NCBI RefSeq assembly: GCF_003970795.1
Contig: NZ_RWKW01000035.1
Location: 62,001-126,000 of the forward strand
Reading direction: 5' to 3'
Length of the DNA stretch: 64,000 bases
DNA from: Aquibium carbonis
GTDB lineage: Bacteria; Pseudomonadota; Alphaproteobacteria; Rhizobiales; Rhizobiaceae
The notes under the pieces are model-generated. The model had not been told where the DNA came from. It saw only the letters and a list, made by a program, of their open reading frames with translations, and made no database searches. Position 1 is the stretch's first letter; the number at the start of each line of letters is the position of its first letter. The translations under genes and the position numbers were made by a program. This document shows, in pieces, positions 27,751 through 36,381 of this stretch.

Positions 27751-28035
27751 ATGCGACCCTCGGAGGCCCTGGCGATACACCGCGACGAGGTTCTGGCCAT
27801 CATCGCGCGCTATCCGGTGACGAACCCGCGCGTCTTCGGCTCGGTGGCGCGCGGCGAGGACGTGGAGGGGAGCGATATCGACATTCTGGTGGAGAACCAA
27901 GGCAGGTTGACCTTCTTCGACATATTTGAGCTCGAGGAGCGACTATGCGATCTTCTCGGTGTGCCGGTAGAGGTCTTCACGAAACTGAATGACCCGGCGG
28001 CACGCACGGCGGCGAGCAACGTCCGGCCGCTATGA
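27751..28035 (+). CDS. mntA: MntA-type nucleotidyltransferase antitoxin
   Basis: Protein of 94 residues, a minimal nucleotidyltransferase. The active-site pattern GSVARGEDVEGSDIDIL (Gly30-Ser31, Asp42, Asp44) is complete. In studied pairs MntA transfers AMP to a tyrosine of HepT and so blocks its RNase activity. Its stop overlaps the start of the HepT-like gene (28032-28035), typical of this module. Confidence 0.88.
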   Translation: MRPSEALAIHRDEVLAIIARYPVTNPRVFGSVARGEDVEGSDIDILVENQGRLTFFDIFELEERLCDLLGVPVEVFTKLNDPAARTAASNVRPL

Positions 28036-28403
28036 GCGTACCTCTTCGGACGGAAGTAGTGCAGCTGCTTGATGACATGGTGTTCTGGGGTCGACGGACG
28101 AGCGATCACATCTCAGGCCTAAGCGAAGAGGAATTCGTAGCGGACACAAAAAGCTGCGATGCAGTCTGCTGGTGCTTCGTCTGCATTGGTGAGGCAGCGT
28201 CGAGAATTCGCCAGATCGATCCGGAGTTCGTCCAGCTCAACCCCGAACTCCATCTCAACAGCGCTGTCGCGATGCGCCATCGCCTCGCTCATGGCTATGA
28301 CGGTCTCGATCTGTTTGTCGTCTGGCGTTCCGCGATCGTTTCCATCCCCGCTCTTGTGGCGTCGATCGACGCACTGCTTCAAGAGCGGGCAAGCTACAGA
28401 TGA
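28032..28403 (+). CDS. hepT: HepT-like HEPN RNase toxin (DUF86)
   Basis: Protein of 123 residues, all-helical HEPN type. The RNase motif R-x4-H-x-Y is present as RHRLAHGY (Arg82, His87, Tyr89); the tyrosine is the residue AMPylated by MntA in studied systems. An unusual cysteine cluster (CDAVCWCFVC, residues 42-51) is present. Its stop overlaps the yidD start as ATGA, so the toxin is translationally coupled to a housekeeping gene. Confidence 0.87.
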   Translation: MSVPLRTEVVQLLDDMVFWGRRTSDHISGLSEEEFVADTKSCDAVCWCFVCIGEAASRIRQIDPEFVQLNPELHLNSAVAMRHRLAHGYDGLDLFVVWRSAIVSIPALVASIDALLQERASYR

Positions 28404-28738
28404 GCCGCAACTACACCGGTCCTTGGCGCAAGACGCCCGGGCGCCTGTTCGGCACCGGCTTCGTGCGGCTCTACCAGCTCACGCTTTCAGGCTTCATCGG
28501 CAACACCTGCCGGCATCTGCCGACCTGCTCGGAATATGCCTACGAGGCGATTGCCCGTCACGGACTTTGGAACGGCGGCTGGATGGGGCTGTTTCGTCTG
28601 ATGCGCTGCGGCCCGGGAGGCACCAGCGGCATCGACAACGTGCCGGTGGCTCTTGCGCCGGAATTGCACTGGTGGACGCCATGGCGATTCTGGCGGGTGT
28701 CGAAAAAGTGTGGTTGCGGGCACGACCACGACGGTTGA
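28400..28738 (+). CDS. yidD: YidD membrane protein insertion efficiency factor
   Basis: Small membrane-associated protein of 112 residues. Family hallmarks are RLYQLTLSGFIGNTCRHLPT, CSEYAYEAIARHGL and the RCGPGG region. It is thought to assist YidC-dependent insertion of inner-membrane proteins. In this strain it begins inside the hepT stop codon. The C-terminus (KCGCGHDHDG) is rich in Cys and His, a possible metal site. Confidence 0.92.
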   Translation: MSRNYTGPWRKTPGRLFGTGFVRLYQLTLSGFIGNTCRHLPTCSEYAYEAIARHGLWNGGWMGLFRLMRCGPGGTSGIDNVPVALAPELHWWTPWRFWRVSKKCGCGHDHDG

Positions 28739-28873
28739 CGCCGGCCGACATGACGAAGACCGGCGCATCGCCTTTACGGCAGCGTCGATCACCGCTAACA
28801 AGCCCGCGCCGCCGGACGCATCCGGCACGAAACCACCCGCGCTCGTTTGCGGGACTGGATAAGGAGAGAGAAC

Positions 28874-30871
28874 ATGTCCCAGGTTTCCCTGAAGTTTCCC
28901 GATGGATCCGTGCGCGACTACGACGCCGCGATGACCGGCGCGCAGTTGGCCGAGGCGATCTCGAAGTCGCTCGCCAAGAAATCGATCGCCTACGCGCTCG
29001 ACGGGGAGGTGCGCGACCTGTCCGATCCGGTCGGCCGGTCCGGCGCGGTCGAGATCGTTACACGCGACGACCCGCGCGCGCTGGAACTGATCCGGCATGA
29101 CACGGCCCATGTGCTCGCAGAAGCCGTGCAGGAGCTCTGGCCCGACACTCAGGTCACCATCGGCCCGGTGATCGAGAACGGCTTCTACTACGACTTCGCC
29201 CGCGCCGTGCCGTTTACGCCGGACGATTTTCCGGTCATCGAGAAGAAGATGCGCGAGATCATCCAGCGGGCCCGTCCCTTCACCAAGGAGGTCTGGGACC
29301 GCGACCGCGCGCGCAAGGTCTTCGGCGACAAGGGCGAGAGCTACAAGGTCCAGCTGATCGACGCGATTCCTGAAGGCCAGGATCTCAAGATTTACTACCA
29401 GGGCGACTGGTTCGATCTCTGCCGCGGGCCGCACATGGCCACGACGGCGCAGGTGGGCAACGCCTTCAAGCTGATGAAGGTGGCGGGCGCATACTGGCGT
29501 GGTGATTCGAACAACCCGATGCTGACGCGCATCTACGGCACCGCCTGGGCGACGCAGGAGCAGCTCGACGGCTACCTCCACATGCTGGAGGAGGCGGAGA
29601 AGCGCGATCATCGCCGTCTCGGCCGCGAGATGGACCTGTTCCACTTTCAGGAGGAGGGGCCGGGCGTTGTGTTCTGGCACTCCAAGGGCTGGCGCATGTT
29701 CCAGAGCCTGGTCAGCTACATGCGGCGCCGCCTGGACGGCGTCTACGAGGAGGTGAACGCGCCACAGATCCTCGACAAGTCGCTGTGGGAGACTTCCGGC
29801 CACTGGGGCTGGTACCAGGAAAACATGTTTGCGGTGAAATCGGCGCATGCCTTCACCAATCCGCAGGACGAGGAAGCCGATCACCGCGTCTTCGCCATCA
29901 AGCCGATGAACTGCCCGGGTCACGTGCAGATCTTCAAGCATGGGCTCAAGTCCTATCGTGAACTGCCGATCCGCTATGCGGAATTCGGTAATGTCCACCG
30001 CTACGAGCCGTCGGGCGCGCTGCACGGGTTGATGCGCGTGCGCGGTTTCACGCAGGACGACGCGCATGTGTTCTGCACGGAGGAGCAGCTCGCCGCCGAG
30101 TGCCTTCGCATCAACGACCTGATCCTGTCGACCTATGCCGATTTCGGCTTCGAGGAAGTGAGCGTCAAGCTCTCGACCCGGCCCGACAAGCGCGTCGGAT
30201 CGGACGAGGCCTGGGATCATGCCGAGGCGATCATGAGTGGCGTGCTGGAGACCATCGAGAAACAGTCGGGCGGGCGGATCAAGACGTCGATCAATCCCGG
30301 CGAGGGCGCGTTCTACGGGCCGAAGTTCGAGTATGTGCTGCGCGATGCGATCGGACGTGAGTGGCAGTGCGGCACCACGCAGGTCGACTTCAACCTGCCG
30401 GAGCGTTTCGGTGCCTTCTACATCGACAAGGATTCGGAGAAGAAGCGGCCCGTCATGGTCCATCGCGCCATCTGTGGTTCGATGGAGCGCTTCCTCGGCA
30501 TCCTGCTCGAGAACTATGCCGGCCACCTGCCGCTCTGGTTCGCGCCGGTGCAGGTCGTGGTCGCCACCATCACCTCGGAGGCCGACGACTATGCGCTCGA
30601 CGTGGTCAAGAAGCTCAAGGCACTGGGGCTGATGGCCCAGGCCGACCTCCGCAACGAGAAGATCAACTACAAGGTCCGCGAGCACTCCCTGGCCAAGGTG
30701 CCGGTCATGCTCGTCTGCGGCAAGCGGGAAGCCGAGGAGGGCACCGTCAATATCCGCCGGCTCGGCTCGCGCGACCAGCAGTCGATGGCGCTCGGCGAGG
30801 CGATGGCGATGCTCGGTGCCGAAGCAGTGCCGCCGGACCTGCGTCGCCGCGCGGATGCGCAGGCGGCCTGA
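28874..30871 (+). CDS. thrS: Threonyl-tRNA synthetase
   Basis: Enzyme of 665 residues. Domains in order are TGS (1-62), the editing domain with [10 protein letters not shown], the class II catalytic core ([38 protein letters not shown], motif 3 [13 protein letters not shown]) and the anticodon-binding C-terminal domain. ATG 28874 follows AAGGAGAGAG. It charges tRNA-Thr and is essential. Confidence 0.97.
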   Translation: MSQVSLKFPDGSVRDYDAAMTGAQLAEAISKSLAKKSIAYALDGEVRDLSDPVGRSGAVEIVTRDDPRALELIRHDTAHVLAEAVQELWPDTQVTIGPVIENGFYYDFARAVPFTPDDFPVIEKKMREIIQRARPFTKEVWDRDRARKVFGDKGESYKVQLIDAIPEGQDLKIYYQGDWFDLCRGPHMATTAQVGNAFKLMKVAGAYWRGDSNNPMLTRIYGTAWATQEQLDGYLHMLEEAEKRDHRRLGREMDLFHFQEEGPGVVFWHSKGWRMFQSLVSYMRRRLDGVYEEVNAPQILDKSLWETSGHWGWYQENMFAVKSAHAFTNPQDEEADHRVFAIKPMNCPGHVQIFKHGLKSYRELPIRYAEFGNVHRYEPSGALHGLMRVRGFTQDDAHVFCTEEQLAAECLRINDLILSTYADFGFEEVSVKLSTRPDKRVGSDEAWDHAEAIMSGVLETIEKQSGGRIKTSINPGEGAFYGPKFEYVLRDAIGREWQCGTTQVDFNLPERFGAFYIDKDSEKKRPVMVHRAICGSMERFLGILLENYAGHLPLWFAPVQVVVATITSEADDYALDVVKKLKALGLMAQADLRNEKINYKVREHSLAKVPVMLVCGKREAEEGTVNIRRLGSRDQQSMALGEAMAMLGAEAVPPDLRRRADAQAA

Positions 30872-30881
30872 TCGATCGACG

Positions 30882-30907
30882 ACGGGGAGGCAGGGCCTTC
30901 CCCGTTT
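30882..30907 (+). terminator. Probable thrS terminator
   Basis: Stem ACGGGGA (30882-30888) and TCCCCGT (30899-30905), extended by GG/CC pairs, ends in TTT. It lies 10 bases after the thrS stop. Confidence 0.5.
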
Positions 30908-30947
30908 CGCCATCATCGGCGCGCCGCGCGGCCTTCATCCGCCTGTC

Positions 30948-31925
30948 ATGGACGGCGCGCATATCGGAAAGATGATGCCCCGTTTGCGCAGCCGCCCGAT
31001 TCCATTTCCCGAGCTGTCCTATGCCAACGACAGCCAGCCGCGCCTGAAGCGCTGGGTGATCCGATCGATCGAGGGCATGGCGGGTCGAGACCGCTACGCG
31101 GCGCTCTACGGCATCTGGCGCGACGAGATCGTCCCGTCGGGCGAACGCATCTTCGGCCGCATGCTCGACTTGATCGACGTGAAGGTGAACCGCGACAGGC
31201 CCTGGCCGCCGCAGCCCGCTCCGGACGCGCCGCTCGTCATCATTGCCAATCATCCCTATGGCATCGGCGACGGGATCGCCGTCCTGTCGCTCGCCGAACA
31301 GATTGGCCGCCCCTTCAAGGTGATGATCAACGCCGAATTGCTGAAGGTGCCCGAAATCGCGCCCTACTCGCTGGCCGTCGATTTCTCGGAGACGAAGGAC
31401 GCGCTGAAGAACAATCTCGAGGTTCGCCACGAGGCCTTGAGATTGCTGCGCGAGGGCGTCACGATCGTCATTTTTCCGGCCGGTGGGGTCGCGACTGCTC
31501 CCAAGGGGTATGGCCGCGCCGAAGATCTGCCCTGGAAGATCTTCGCCGCGCGGCTGGTGCAGGATGCGAGGGCGTCCGTCATCCCGCTCTACTTCGACGG
31601 CCAGTGCGGGCGGCTGTTCCACATCGTCAGCCGCCACATGGACCTGACGGCCGACAAGCGGCCTATTCCACGGCTGATCGGCAACATTTCGCTCACGCTG
31701 CGGACCTCGCTCCTGATCCGCGAATTCGCGCGGCTGTCCGGCAAGACGCTGGAGGCGCGCATCGGCAATGTGATCGCCTGGAGCGAGATGGAGCCGATCC
31801 GCGATCGGAAGGCGCTTCTGGCCTTCCTGAAAAATGCTGTCTTTTCGCTTGCGCCGCCTAGGACGCCTGCCCGGCGTCGCATCCGACTGCCTCGTCGTCG
31901 CGCGGGCGTCGGGATTCCGGTCTGA
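30948..31925 (+). CDS. PlsC-like lysophospholipid/1-acylglycerol acyltransferase family protein
   Basis: Protein of 325 residues. The acyltransferase motif I region reads NHPYGIGDG (His then Asp five residues later, close to the usual HX4D), followed by the glycine/proline motif IFPAGGVATAPKG. These occur in the hemolysin-like branch of PlsC proteins. It should transfer acyl groups to a lipid acceptor at the membrane. The start is uncertain; ATGs at 30948, 30972 and 30975 are in frame. It follows thrS by 76 bases. Confidence 0.82.
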   Translation: MDGAHIGKMMPRLRSRPIPFPELSYANDSQPRLKRWVIRSIEGMAGRDRYAALYGIWRDEIVPSGERIFGRMLDLIDVKVNRDRPWPPQPAPDAPLVIIANHPYGIGDGIAVLSLAEQIGRPFKVMINAELLKVPEIAPYSLAVDFSETKDALKNNLEVRHEALRLLREGVTIVIFPAGGVATAPKGYGRAEDLPWKIFAARLVQDARASVIPLYFDGQCGRLFHIVSRHMDLTADKRPIPRLIGNISLTLRTSLLIREFARLSGKTLEARIGNVIAWSEMEPIRDRKALLAFLKNAVFSLAPPRTPARRRIRLPRRRAGVGIPV

Positions 31926-31930
31926 CCGCG

Positions 31931-32920
31931 CTACTCGACCGGCGCTTTCTCGGTTCCGTCGGCGCCAATGTCGGCGATGTCGCGGCTGGTGATCAGCTCG
32001 ATGTCTTCATCCTGGCCCGACCTGACCGTGAAACTGCGTTGGTAGATGCGATCGCGATTGTTGGCGATGACCGTGTAGTCGCCCTCCGCGAGCACCATGG
32101 CCGCAAAAGGGCCGACGGATTCGCGAACCACGTCGCCCGAATCCGTGAGCACTGACCAGGCCGTGTCGGCGATTGCTTCACCGCCCGAGGCACGCACCAG
32201 TTTCATGGACAGCTGCGCCGCCTTGTGTTCGACCGTCGCGACCGTCAGCTTGCCCGGATCGATACGGATGTCGGATCGGATGACGGCGTTGACCTGACCG
32301 TAATAGGACACCACGTGGTAGACACCCGCGTTGAGCCGAACGACGCTGTTGGGCCTGACCTGAGGTGCAATCATCGCCCGTTCGCCATCGGGTCCCTCGG
32401 TGCCTTCCATGACGTCGAACCGCACCTTGGACGGCGCGATGCGCATTCCGTCCGAGAGCATGGCATCGAGCTTCAGGCCGCCGGCGTCGAGGACGAAGTT
32501 CTCCATGCGCGGTTCGTTGCCGACCGTGATGCGCTTGGTCGCGCCGGCCCGACCGAACGCTGCATGAACGAGGTAGCTGCCCGGCGCGAGGTCGAACGAG
32601 CGGGTTCCGCCCTGTTCGGCGACCACCAGCGGAAGCTTGCCGTCATCCCCCGCGTCCGGCTTGAAGATCCGCCAGATCAGTCCGCGTGTGAGTTCCGGCG
32701 ATTCGGCCGTCAGCTGCGCGGAAAGTCGCACCTGCTGGGTGCCGACGAAGGGCAGGGCGGGCCCGCGCTCGACGCCGCCGAACCCGCCAGCGCCGGGAAT
32801 CTGGAGTTGCGTCGCGTCTCCCGACTGCGCCAGCGCGCCCACGCTGTTCGCAAACAGGAGGGACGCCGCCAGAACGGCGCGCAAGGTGCGTTTTGCGGTG
32901 AACGGCGTGTCTTCGTGCAT
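31931..32920 (-). CDS. Conserved hypothetical secreted protein
   Basis: Protein of 329 residues with a Sec signal peptide (AVLAASLLFANSVGALAQS, cleavage near residue 32). The mature part looks like repeated beta-sandwich segments: GSYLVHAAFGRAGATKRI, GVYHVVSYYGQ and GDYTVIANNRDRIYQR are three similar gly-x-tyr strands. No catalytic motif is visible. It converges on the acyltransferase gene. Function unknown; a periplasmic structural or binding role is only a guess. Confidence 0.78.
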   Translation of the reverse strand: MHEDTPFTAKRTLRAVLAASLLFANSVGALAQSGDATQLQIPGAGGFGGVERGPALPFVGTQQVRLSAQLTAESPELTRGLIWRIFKPDAGDDGKLPLVVAEQGGTRSFDLAPGSYLVHAAFGRAGATKRITVGNEPRMENFVLDAGGLKLDAMLSDGMRIAPSKVRFDVMEGTEGPDGERAMIAPQVRPNSVVRLNAGVYHVVSYYGQVNAVIRSDIRIDPGKLTVATVEHKAAQLSMKLVRASGGEAIADTAWSVLTDSGDVVRESVGPFAAMVLAEGDYTVIANNRDRIYQRSFTVRSGQDEDIELITSRDIADIGADGTEKAPVE

Positions 32921-33028
32921 CGGGTTGCCATCAAGCCCAAAGCGGTGGCAATTTCAAGGCCGTCGGCTGGCACGTGACACGCGTCGCCGCAACTCTTCCG
33001 AACAGTTCGACCGCAAGGAATCGCCCTT

Positions 33029-33613
33029 TTGAACGCATCCGTCATCGACTTCATGCTGGCGCGAAAGTCCGCGCCGATCCAGGAACTCGCCGGCCCCGGT
33101 CCAGGTGACGAGGACATCGCAACCATGCTTCGGATCGCCTCGCGGGTTCCCGATCACGGCCGGCTGGTGCCGTTCCGCTTCATTCTCTATCGGGGCGATG
33201 CGCGTGTGGCCATCGGCGAGAAGCTGGCCGACCTTGCCGTGAAACGCGAGGGCGCGCTTGCTCCGGCCCGCATCGAGCAGGAGCGTACCCGCTTTTCGCG
33301 CGCGCCGCTGGTCATCGGCGTGGTGTTCGTGCCGAAGGCCAATCTGAAGATTCCGCAATGGGAAATGTTCCTGTCGGCCGGCATGGCCGCGATGAACCTG
33401 ATCATCGCCGCCAATGCGCTCGGTTATGGCGCCAACCTGATCACCAACTGGTACTCCGATGTCGACGAGGGCCGCGCCATCCTCGGGCTCTCGCCGGAAG
33501 AGCGCGTGGTGGGCTTCGTCCATGTCGGCAACCATACCGGCGAGATCGCCGAGCGTCCGCGTCCCGACCCGGCGACGCTCGTCTCCGACTATGCCGGGCC
33601 TCGGGAGGGCTGA
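33029..33613 (+). CDS. Nitroreductase family protein (YdjA-like)
   Basis: Small FMN-dependent oxidoreductase of 194 residues. Characteristic segments are LARKSAPIQEL, ASRVPDHGRLVPFRFILY and MAAMNLIIAANALGYGANLI. The TTG start at 33029 has AAGGAA eight bases upstream and gives the normal N-terminus. It is joined to the flavin reductase-type gene that starts right after its stop, suggesting a shared redox job. Confidence 0.88.
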   Translation: MNASVIDFMLARKSAPIQELAGPGPGDEDIATMLRIASRVPDHGRLVPFRFILYRGDARVAIGEKLADLAVKREGALAPARIEQERTRFSRAPLVIGVVFVPKANLKIPQWEMFLSAGMAAMNLIIAANALGYGANLITNWYSDVDEGRAILGLSPEERVVGFVHVGNHTGEIAERPRPDPATLVSDYAGPREG

Positions 33614-34222
33614 ATGTTCTACGAAGCCGCCAAGGGCCACGGATTGCCGCACGATCCTTTGAAGGCTATCGTCGCGCCGCGCCCGATCGGCTGGATATCC
33701 AGCCGCAATGCCGTCGGCGAACTCAACCTCGCGCCCTACTCCTTTTTCAACGCTCTATCGTCGAGGCCGATGCTGGTCTGGTTTTCGTCCGAAGGCGAAA
33801 AGGACAGTGTCACTTTCATCCGCGAGACGGGTGAGTTCGTCGCCAATCTGGTCACGCGCGACCTCGCCGATGCGATGAACGCGACGTCGGTCGATGCCCC
33901 GCGCGGCGTCAGCGAGTTCGGCTATGCCGGACTGACGCCTGCGCCTTCGCGACTGGTTGCTGCCCCCCGCGTGGCCGAAGCCCACGCCGCGCTGGAATGC
34001 CGGGTGACGGAGATATTCCAGCCGAAGCTCCTCGATGGATCGAAGGCGGGTGTGACAGTGGTGACGGGGCAGGTGGTCGGCGTCCACATCGACGACGACT
34101 ATCTCACCGATGGGATGTTCGACACGGCACGCGCGCAGAACCTCGCGCGGCTGGGCTATCACGACTATGCGGCGGTGCAGGAGGTGTTCCAGATGCGCCG
34201 GCCGCGGTGGGAGAGGGGCTGA
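33614..34222 (+). CDS. Flavin reductase family protein (FMN-binding split barrel)
   Basis: Protein of 202 residues. The FMN-binding core PRPIGWISSRNAVGELNLAP and SFFNALSSRPMLVWFS is typical of the flavin-reductase-like domain. The ATG directly abuts the TGA of the nitroreductase gene. Members reduce FMN or serve as FMN-dependent oxidoreductases; the substrate cannot be inferred. A short inverted repeat CCGGAAA/TTTCCGG at 34238-34261 behind it may be a weak terminator. Confidence 0.88.
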   Translation: MFYEAAKGHGLPHDPLKAIVAPRPIGWISSRNAVGELNLAPYSFFNALSSRPMLVWFSSEGEKDSVTFIRETGEFVANLVTRDLADAMNATSVDAPRGVSEFGYAGLTPAPSRLVAAPRVAEAHAALECRVTEIFQPKLLDGSKAGVTVVTGQVVGVHIDDDYLTDGMFDTARAQNLARLGYHDYAAVQEVFQMRRPRWERG

Positions 34223-34391
34223 GGGCGAAGGCGCCCACCGGAAACGGAACGGCCTTTCCGGTTGGTCTGCCTGGATATGGCCCGAGGCTGACGCCAACGC
34301 CAACGCGGATGCCTGCAATGGACGTAGACTGCCGCCGATCTGGGGCTGGGCCGAAATCGCCGCCGAATGTGTCGAGAATGCTCGTCGGTGG

Positions 34392-34823
34392 CTAAAGCAG
34401 GCGGGCGCCAGGACCATCTTTCGCCAGTTCGTCATTCGCGTTGACCAGTGGACAACGTTGCACGCTGAGGCATCCACAGCCGATGCACAGCGCCATCTTG
34501 TCACGAAGCGCCGTGAGCAATTCGACCCGCCGTGTGAGATCGTCATGCCAGTTTTCGGCGATACGCTCCCAGTCCCGCGTGTCGGGCGCCTTGTCGCGGG
34601 GCAATCGAGAGAGTGCTTCGGTTATCTCGGCAAGCGGGATGCCCGCGCTTTGCGCGATCTTGATGACCGTCACACGTCGCAGGATGTCACGCCGATAGAC
34701 CCGATGATTGGCCGATGTCCTCTCGGAGGCGATCAGTCCGCGACGTTCATAGAAATGCAGCGTGGAGACCGGCAAACCGCTGCGACGCGAGAGCTCGCCA
34801 ACGGACAATTCCTTCTTCGTCAT
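34392..34823 (-). CDS. soxR: Redox-sensitive MerR-family activator SoxR
   Basis: Protein of 143 residues. An N-terminal MerR winged helix (VGELSRRSGLPVSTLHFYER) is followed by a dimerisation helix and the [2Fe-2S] motif CIGCGCLSVQRC with Cys113, 116, 118 and 124. The trailing CPLVNANDELAKDGPGARLL fits SoxR. In the family, oxidation of the cluster by redox-cycling drugs switches on target promoters. It is divergent from an MFS exporter with a SoxR box in between. Confidence 0.95.
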   Translation of the reverse strand: MTKKELSVGELSRRSGLPVSTLHFYERRGLIASERTSANHRVYRRDILRRVTVIKIAQSAGIPLAEITEALSRLPRDKAPDTRDWERIAENWHDDLTRRVELLTALRDKMALCIGCGCLSVQRCPLVNANDELAKDGPGARLL

Positions 34824-34838
34824 TCGCAAACTCCTTGA

Positions 34839-34856
34839 CCTCAACCAATGTTGAGG
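34839..34856. promoter_or_regulatory. SoxR binding site over the MFS promoter
   Basis: The palindrome CCTCAA-CCAATG-TTGAGG matches the 18-bp SoxR box and extends by GA/TC on each side. A -35-like TTGACC (34835-34840) overlaps its left end, and a -10-like TAGCAG begins 19 bases later, the overlong spacing typical of MerR-activated promoters. The MFS start codon is 33 bases downstream of the box. Confidence 0.85.
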
Positions 34857-34889
34857 TCGTAGCAGCATGTCGGTCAAGAGGAGACGGGC

Positions 34890-36329
34890 ATGACTGACAC
34901 GGACGACGGTGCGAGAACGGATAAGGAGACATTCGTGTCGTGGGGGGAGTTTCTTGGGAGCCCTTATGCCGCGTCGTTGACACTGGTTTGCGTAGCCGTC
35001 TGGCTGCATGCGGCCGACAGCCTGATCGTCGCCACCATGCTCCCATCCATCGTCGCCGAGATCGGCGGGGCCGCCCTCGTGGGCTGGTCCGTCTCGCTCT
35101 ACGAGATCGGGTCGATCGTCGCGGGAGCGGCCAGCGCACTGTTGACCATGCGCGCCGGCCTGCGCGCGCCGATGAGCATGGCTGCCGTCCTGTTCGGGGT
35201 CGGCTGTGTCGTCAGCGCCGTCAGCCCGACGATGCCCTTGCTTCTGACTGGCCGCGCCTTGCAAGGTCTGGGCGGCGGCGGTTTGGTGGCAATGAGTTTC
35301 GTCGCGGTCGGCCTGATCTTCCCGCGCCGCTATGTTGTGCGCGCGATGGCGGCCGTGTCGGCCCTGTGGGGCGTTTCGGCCTTCGCCGGGCCGCTGGTCG
35401 GCGGCGTCTTCGTGGAATATGCGACATGGCGGTGGGGCTTCGCCTTCTTTGCCTGTCAGGCGTTCGCTCTCGCCCTCTGGATCGTCTTTCGACGAGACAC
35501 GGGCGCGACACGATCCATCGGCGGTTCCCCCGCGTTTCCTGTCGGCCGTCTGGCCCTGTTGTGTCTCGCCGTCGTTCTGGTCGCTTTCGGTGGCGTCGAG
35601 GTGTCGATCCTGCGCACGGTTCCCTCCGTTGCCGCCGGACTGGCCTGCCTGATCGTGTTTCTGTGGCTGGACGTGCGCGCTGGCGAAAACCGGCTCCTTC
35701 CGCGTCGTCCGTTCGATCCACGGCGGCCGGCTGGCGCCGCGCTGCTCATGATCCTGTCCATGTCGATGGCAACCATCGCCGTCACTGCATTCGGGCCGTT
35801 GCTGGCAACCGCGATCCACGGGGTATCCGCGCTGACGGCCGGCTACATCGTCGCCTGTTCGTCGATCGGCTGGACGATCATGGCGGTTCTGGTCAGCGGA
35901 TTGCCCGAGCGGTTGGACCGGATGATGATCGGCCTCGGCATGACGGTCGTGAGCCTCAGCATCCTCGGCTTTCTGCATGCCGTTCCCAACGGCCCCGTCT
36001 GGCTGATCGCCCTCTTCTCGGCCATGGAAGGTGGCGGTTTCGGGATGGCGTGGACCTTCATTCTGCGGCGAACGATCGCGCTCGCCGATGCCGACGAGGT
36101 TCAGCGTGTTTCGGGAGCGATCCCCACGATACAGAGGCTCGGCTATGCCCTCGGCGCAGCCTATGTCGGGATCGTGGCCAATGCTTCGGGCCTGCTGTCC
36201 ATGGAGTCGGCCGCGGACGCAGCAACCGTTGCCCGATGGGTCTTTGCCTCATGCGTGCCCTTCGCCGCCATCGGACTGGTGGCCATGAGCGCAATGATGC
36301 GCGATCCGTTGCGACCACCGCGGCCGTAG
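34890..36329 (+). CDS. MFS multidrug-type exporter under SoxR control
   Basis: Membrane protein of 479 residues with about 14 hydrophobic segments. Helix one region has VAVWLHAADSLIVATMLPSI and motif C-like GPLVGGVFVEYATWRWGFAF is present, both typical of drug:H+ antiporters of the EmrB/QacA type. The SoxR box directly upstream suggests induction by redox-active compounds, perhaps phenazines or quinones. Substrate specificity is inferred only. Confidence 0.9.
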   Translation: MTDTDDGARTDKETFVSWGEFLGSPYAASLTLVCVAVWLHAADSLIVATMLPSIVAEIGGAALVGWSVSLYEIGSIVAGAASALLTMRAGLRAPMSMAAVLFGVGCVVSAVSPTMPLLLTGRALQGLGGGGLVAMSFVAVGLIFPRRYVVRAMAAVSALWGVSAFAGPLVGGVFVEYATWRWGFAFFACQAFALALWIVFRRDTGATRSIGGSPAFPVGRLALLCLAVVLVAFGGVEVSILRTVPSVAAGLACLIVFLWLDVRAGENRLLPRRPFDPRRPAGAALLMILSMSMATIAVTAFGPLLATAIHGVSALTAGYIVACSSIGWTIMAVLVSGLPERLDRMMIGLGMTVVSLSILGFLHAVPNGPVWLIALFSAMEGGGFGMAWTFILRRTIALADADEVQRVSGAIPTIQRLGYALGAAYVGIVANASGLLSMESAADAATVARWVFASCVPFAAIGLVAMSAMMRDPLRPPRP

Positions 36330-36381
36330 CCGCGATGGTCGCAACGGCGGCCTCAAGCCGGATGGTCCGCGTCCGATGCCG

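Noticed and set aside
28487-30916. An 809-codon open frame on the minus strand across thrS
   Set aside because: Opposite strand to an intact threonyl-tRNA synthetase; no motif, no ribosome-binding site, and composition typical of antisense frames in GC-rich DNA.
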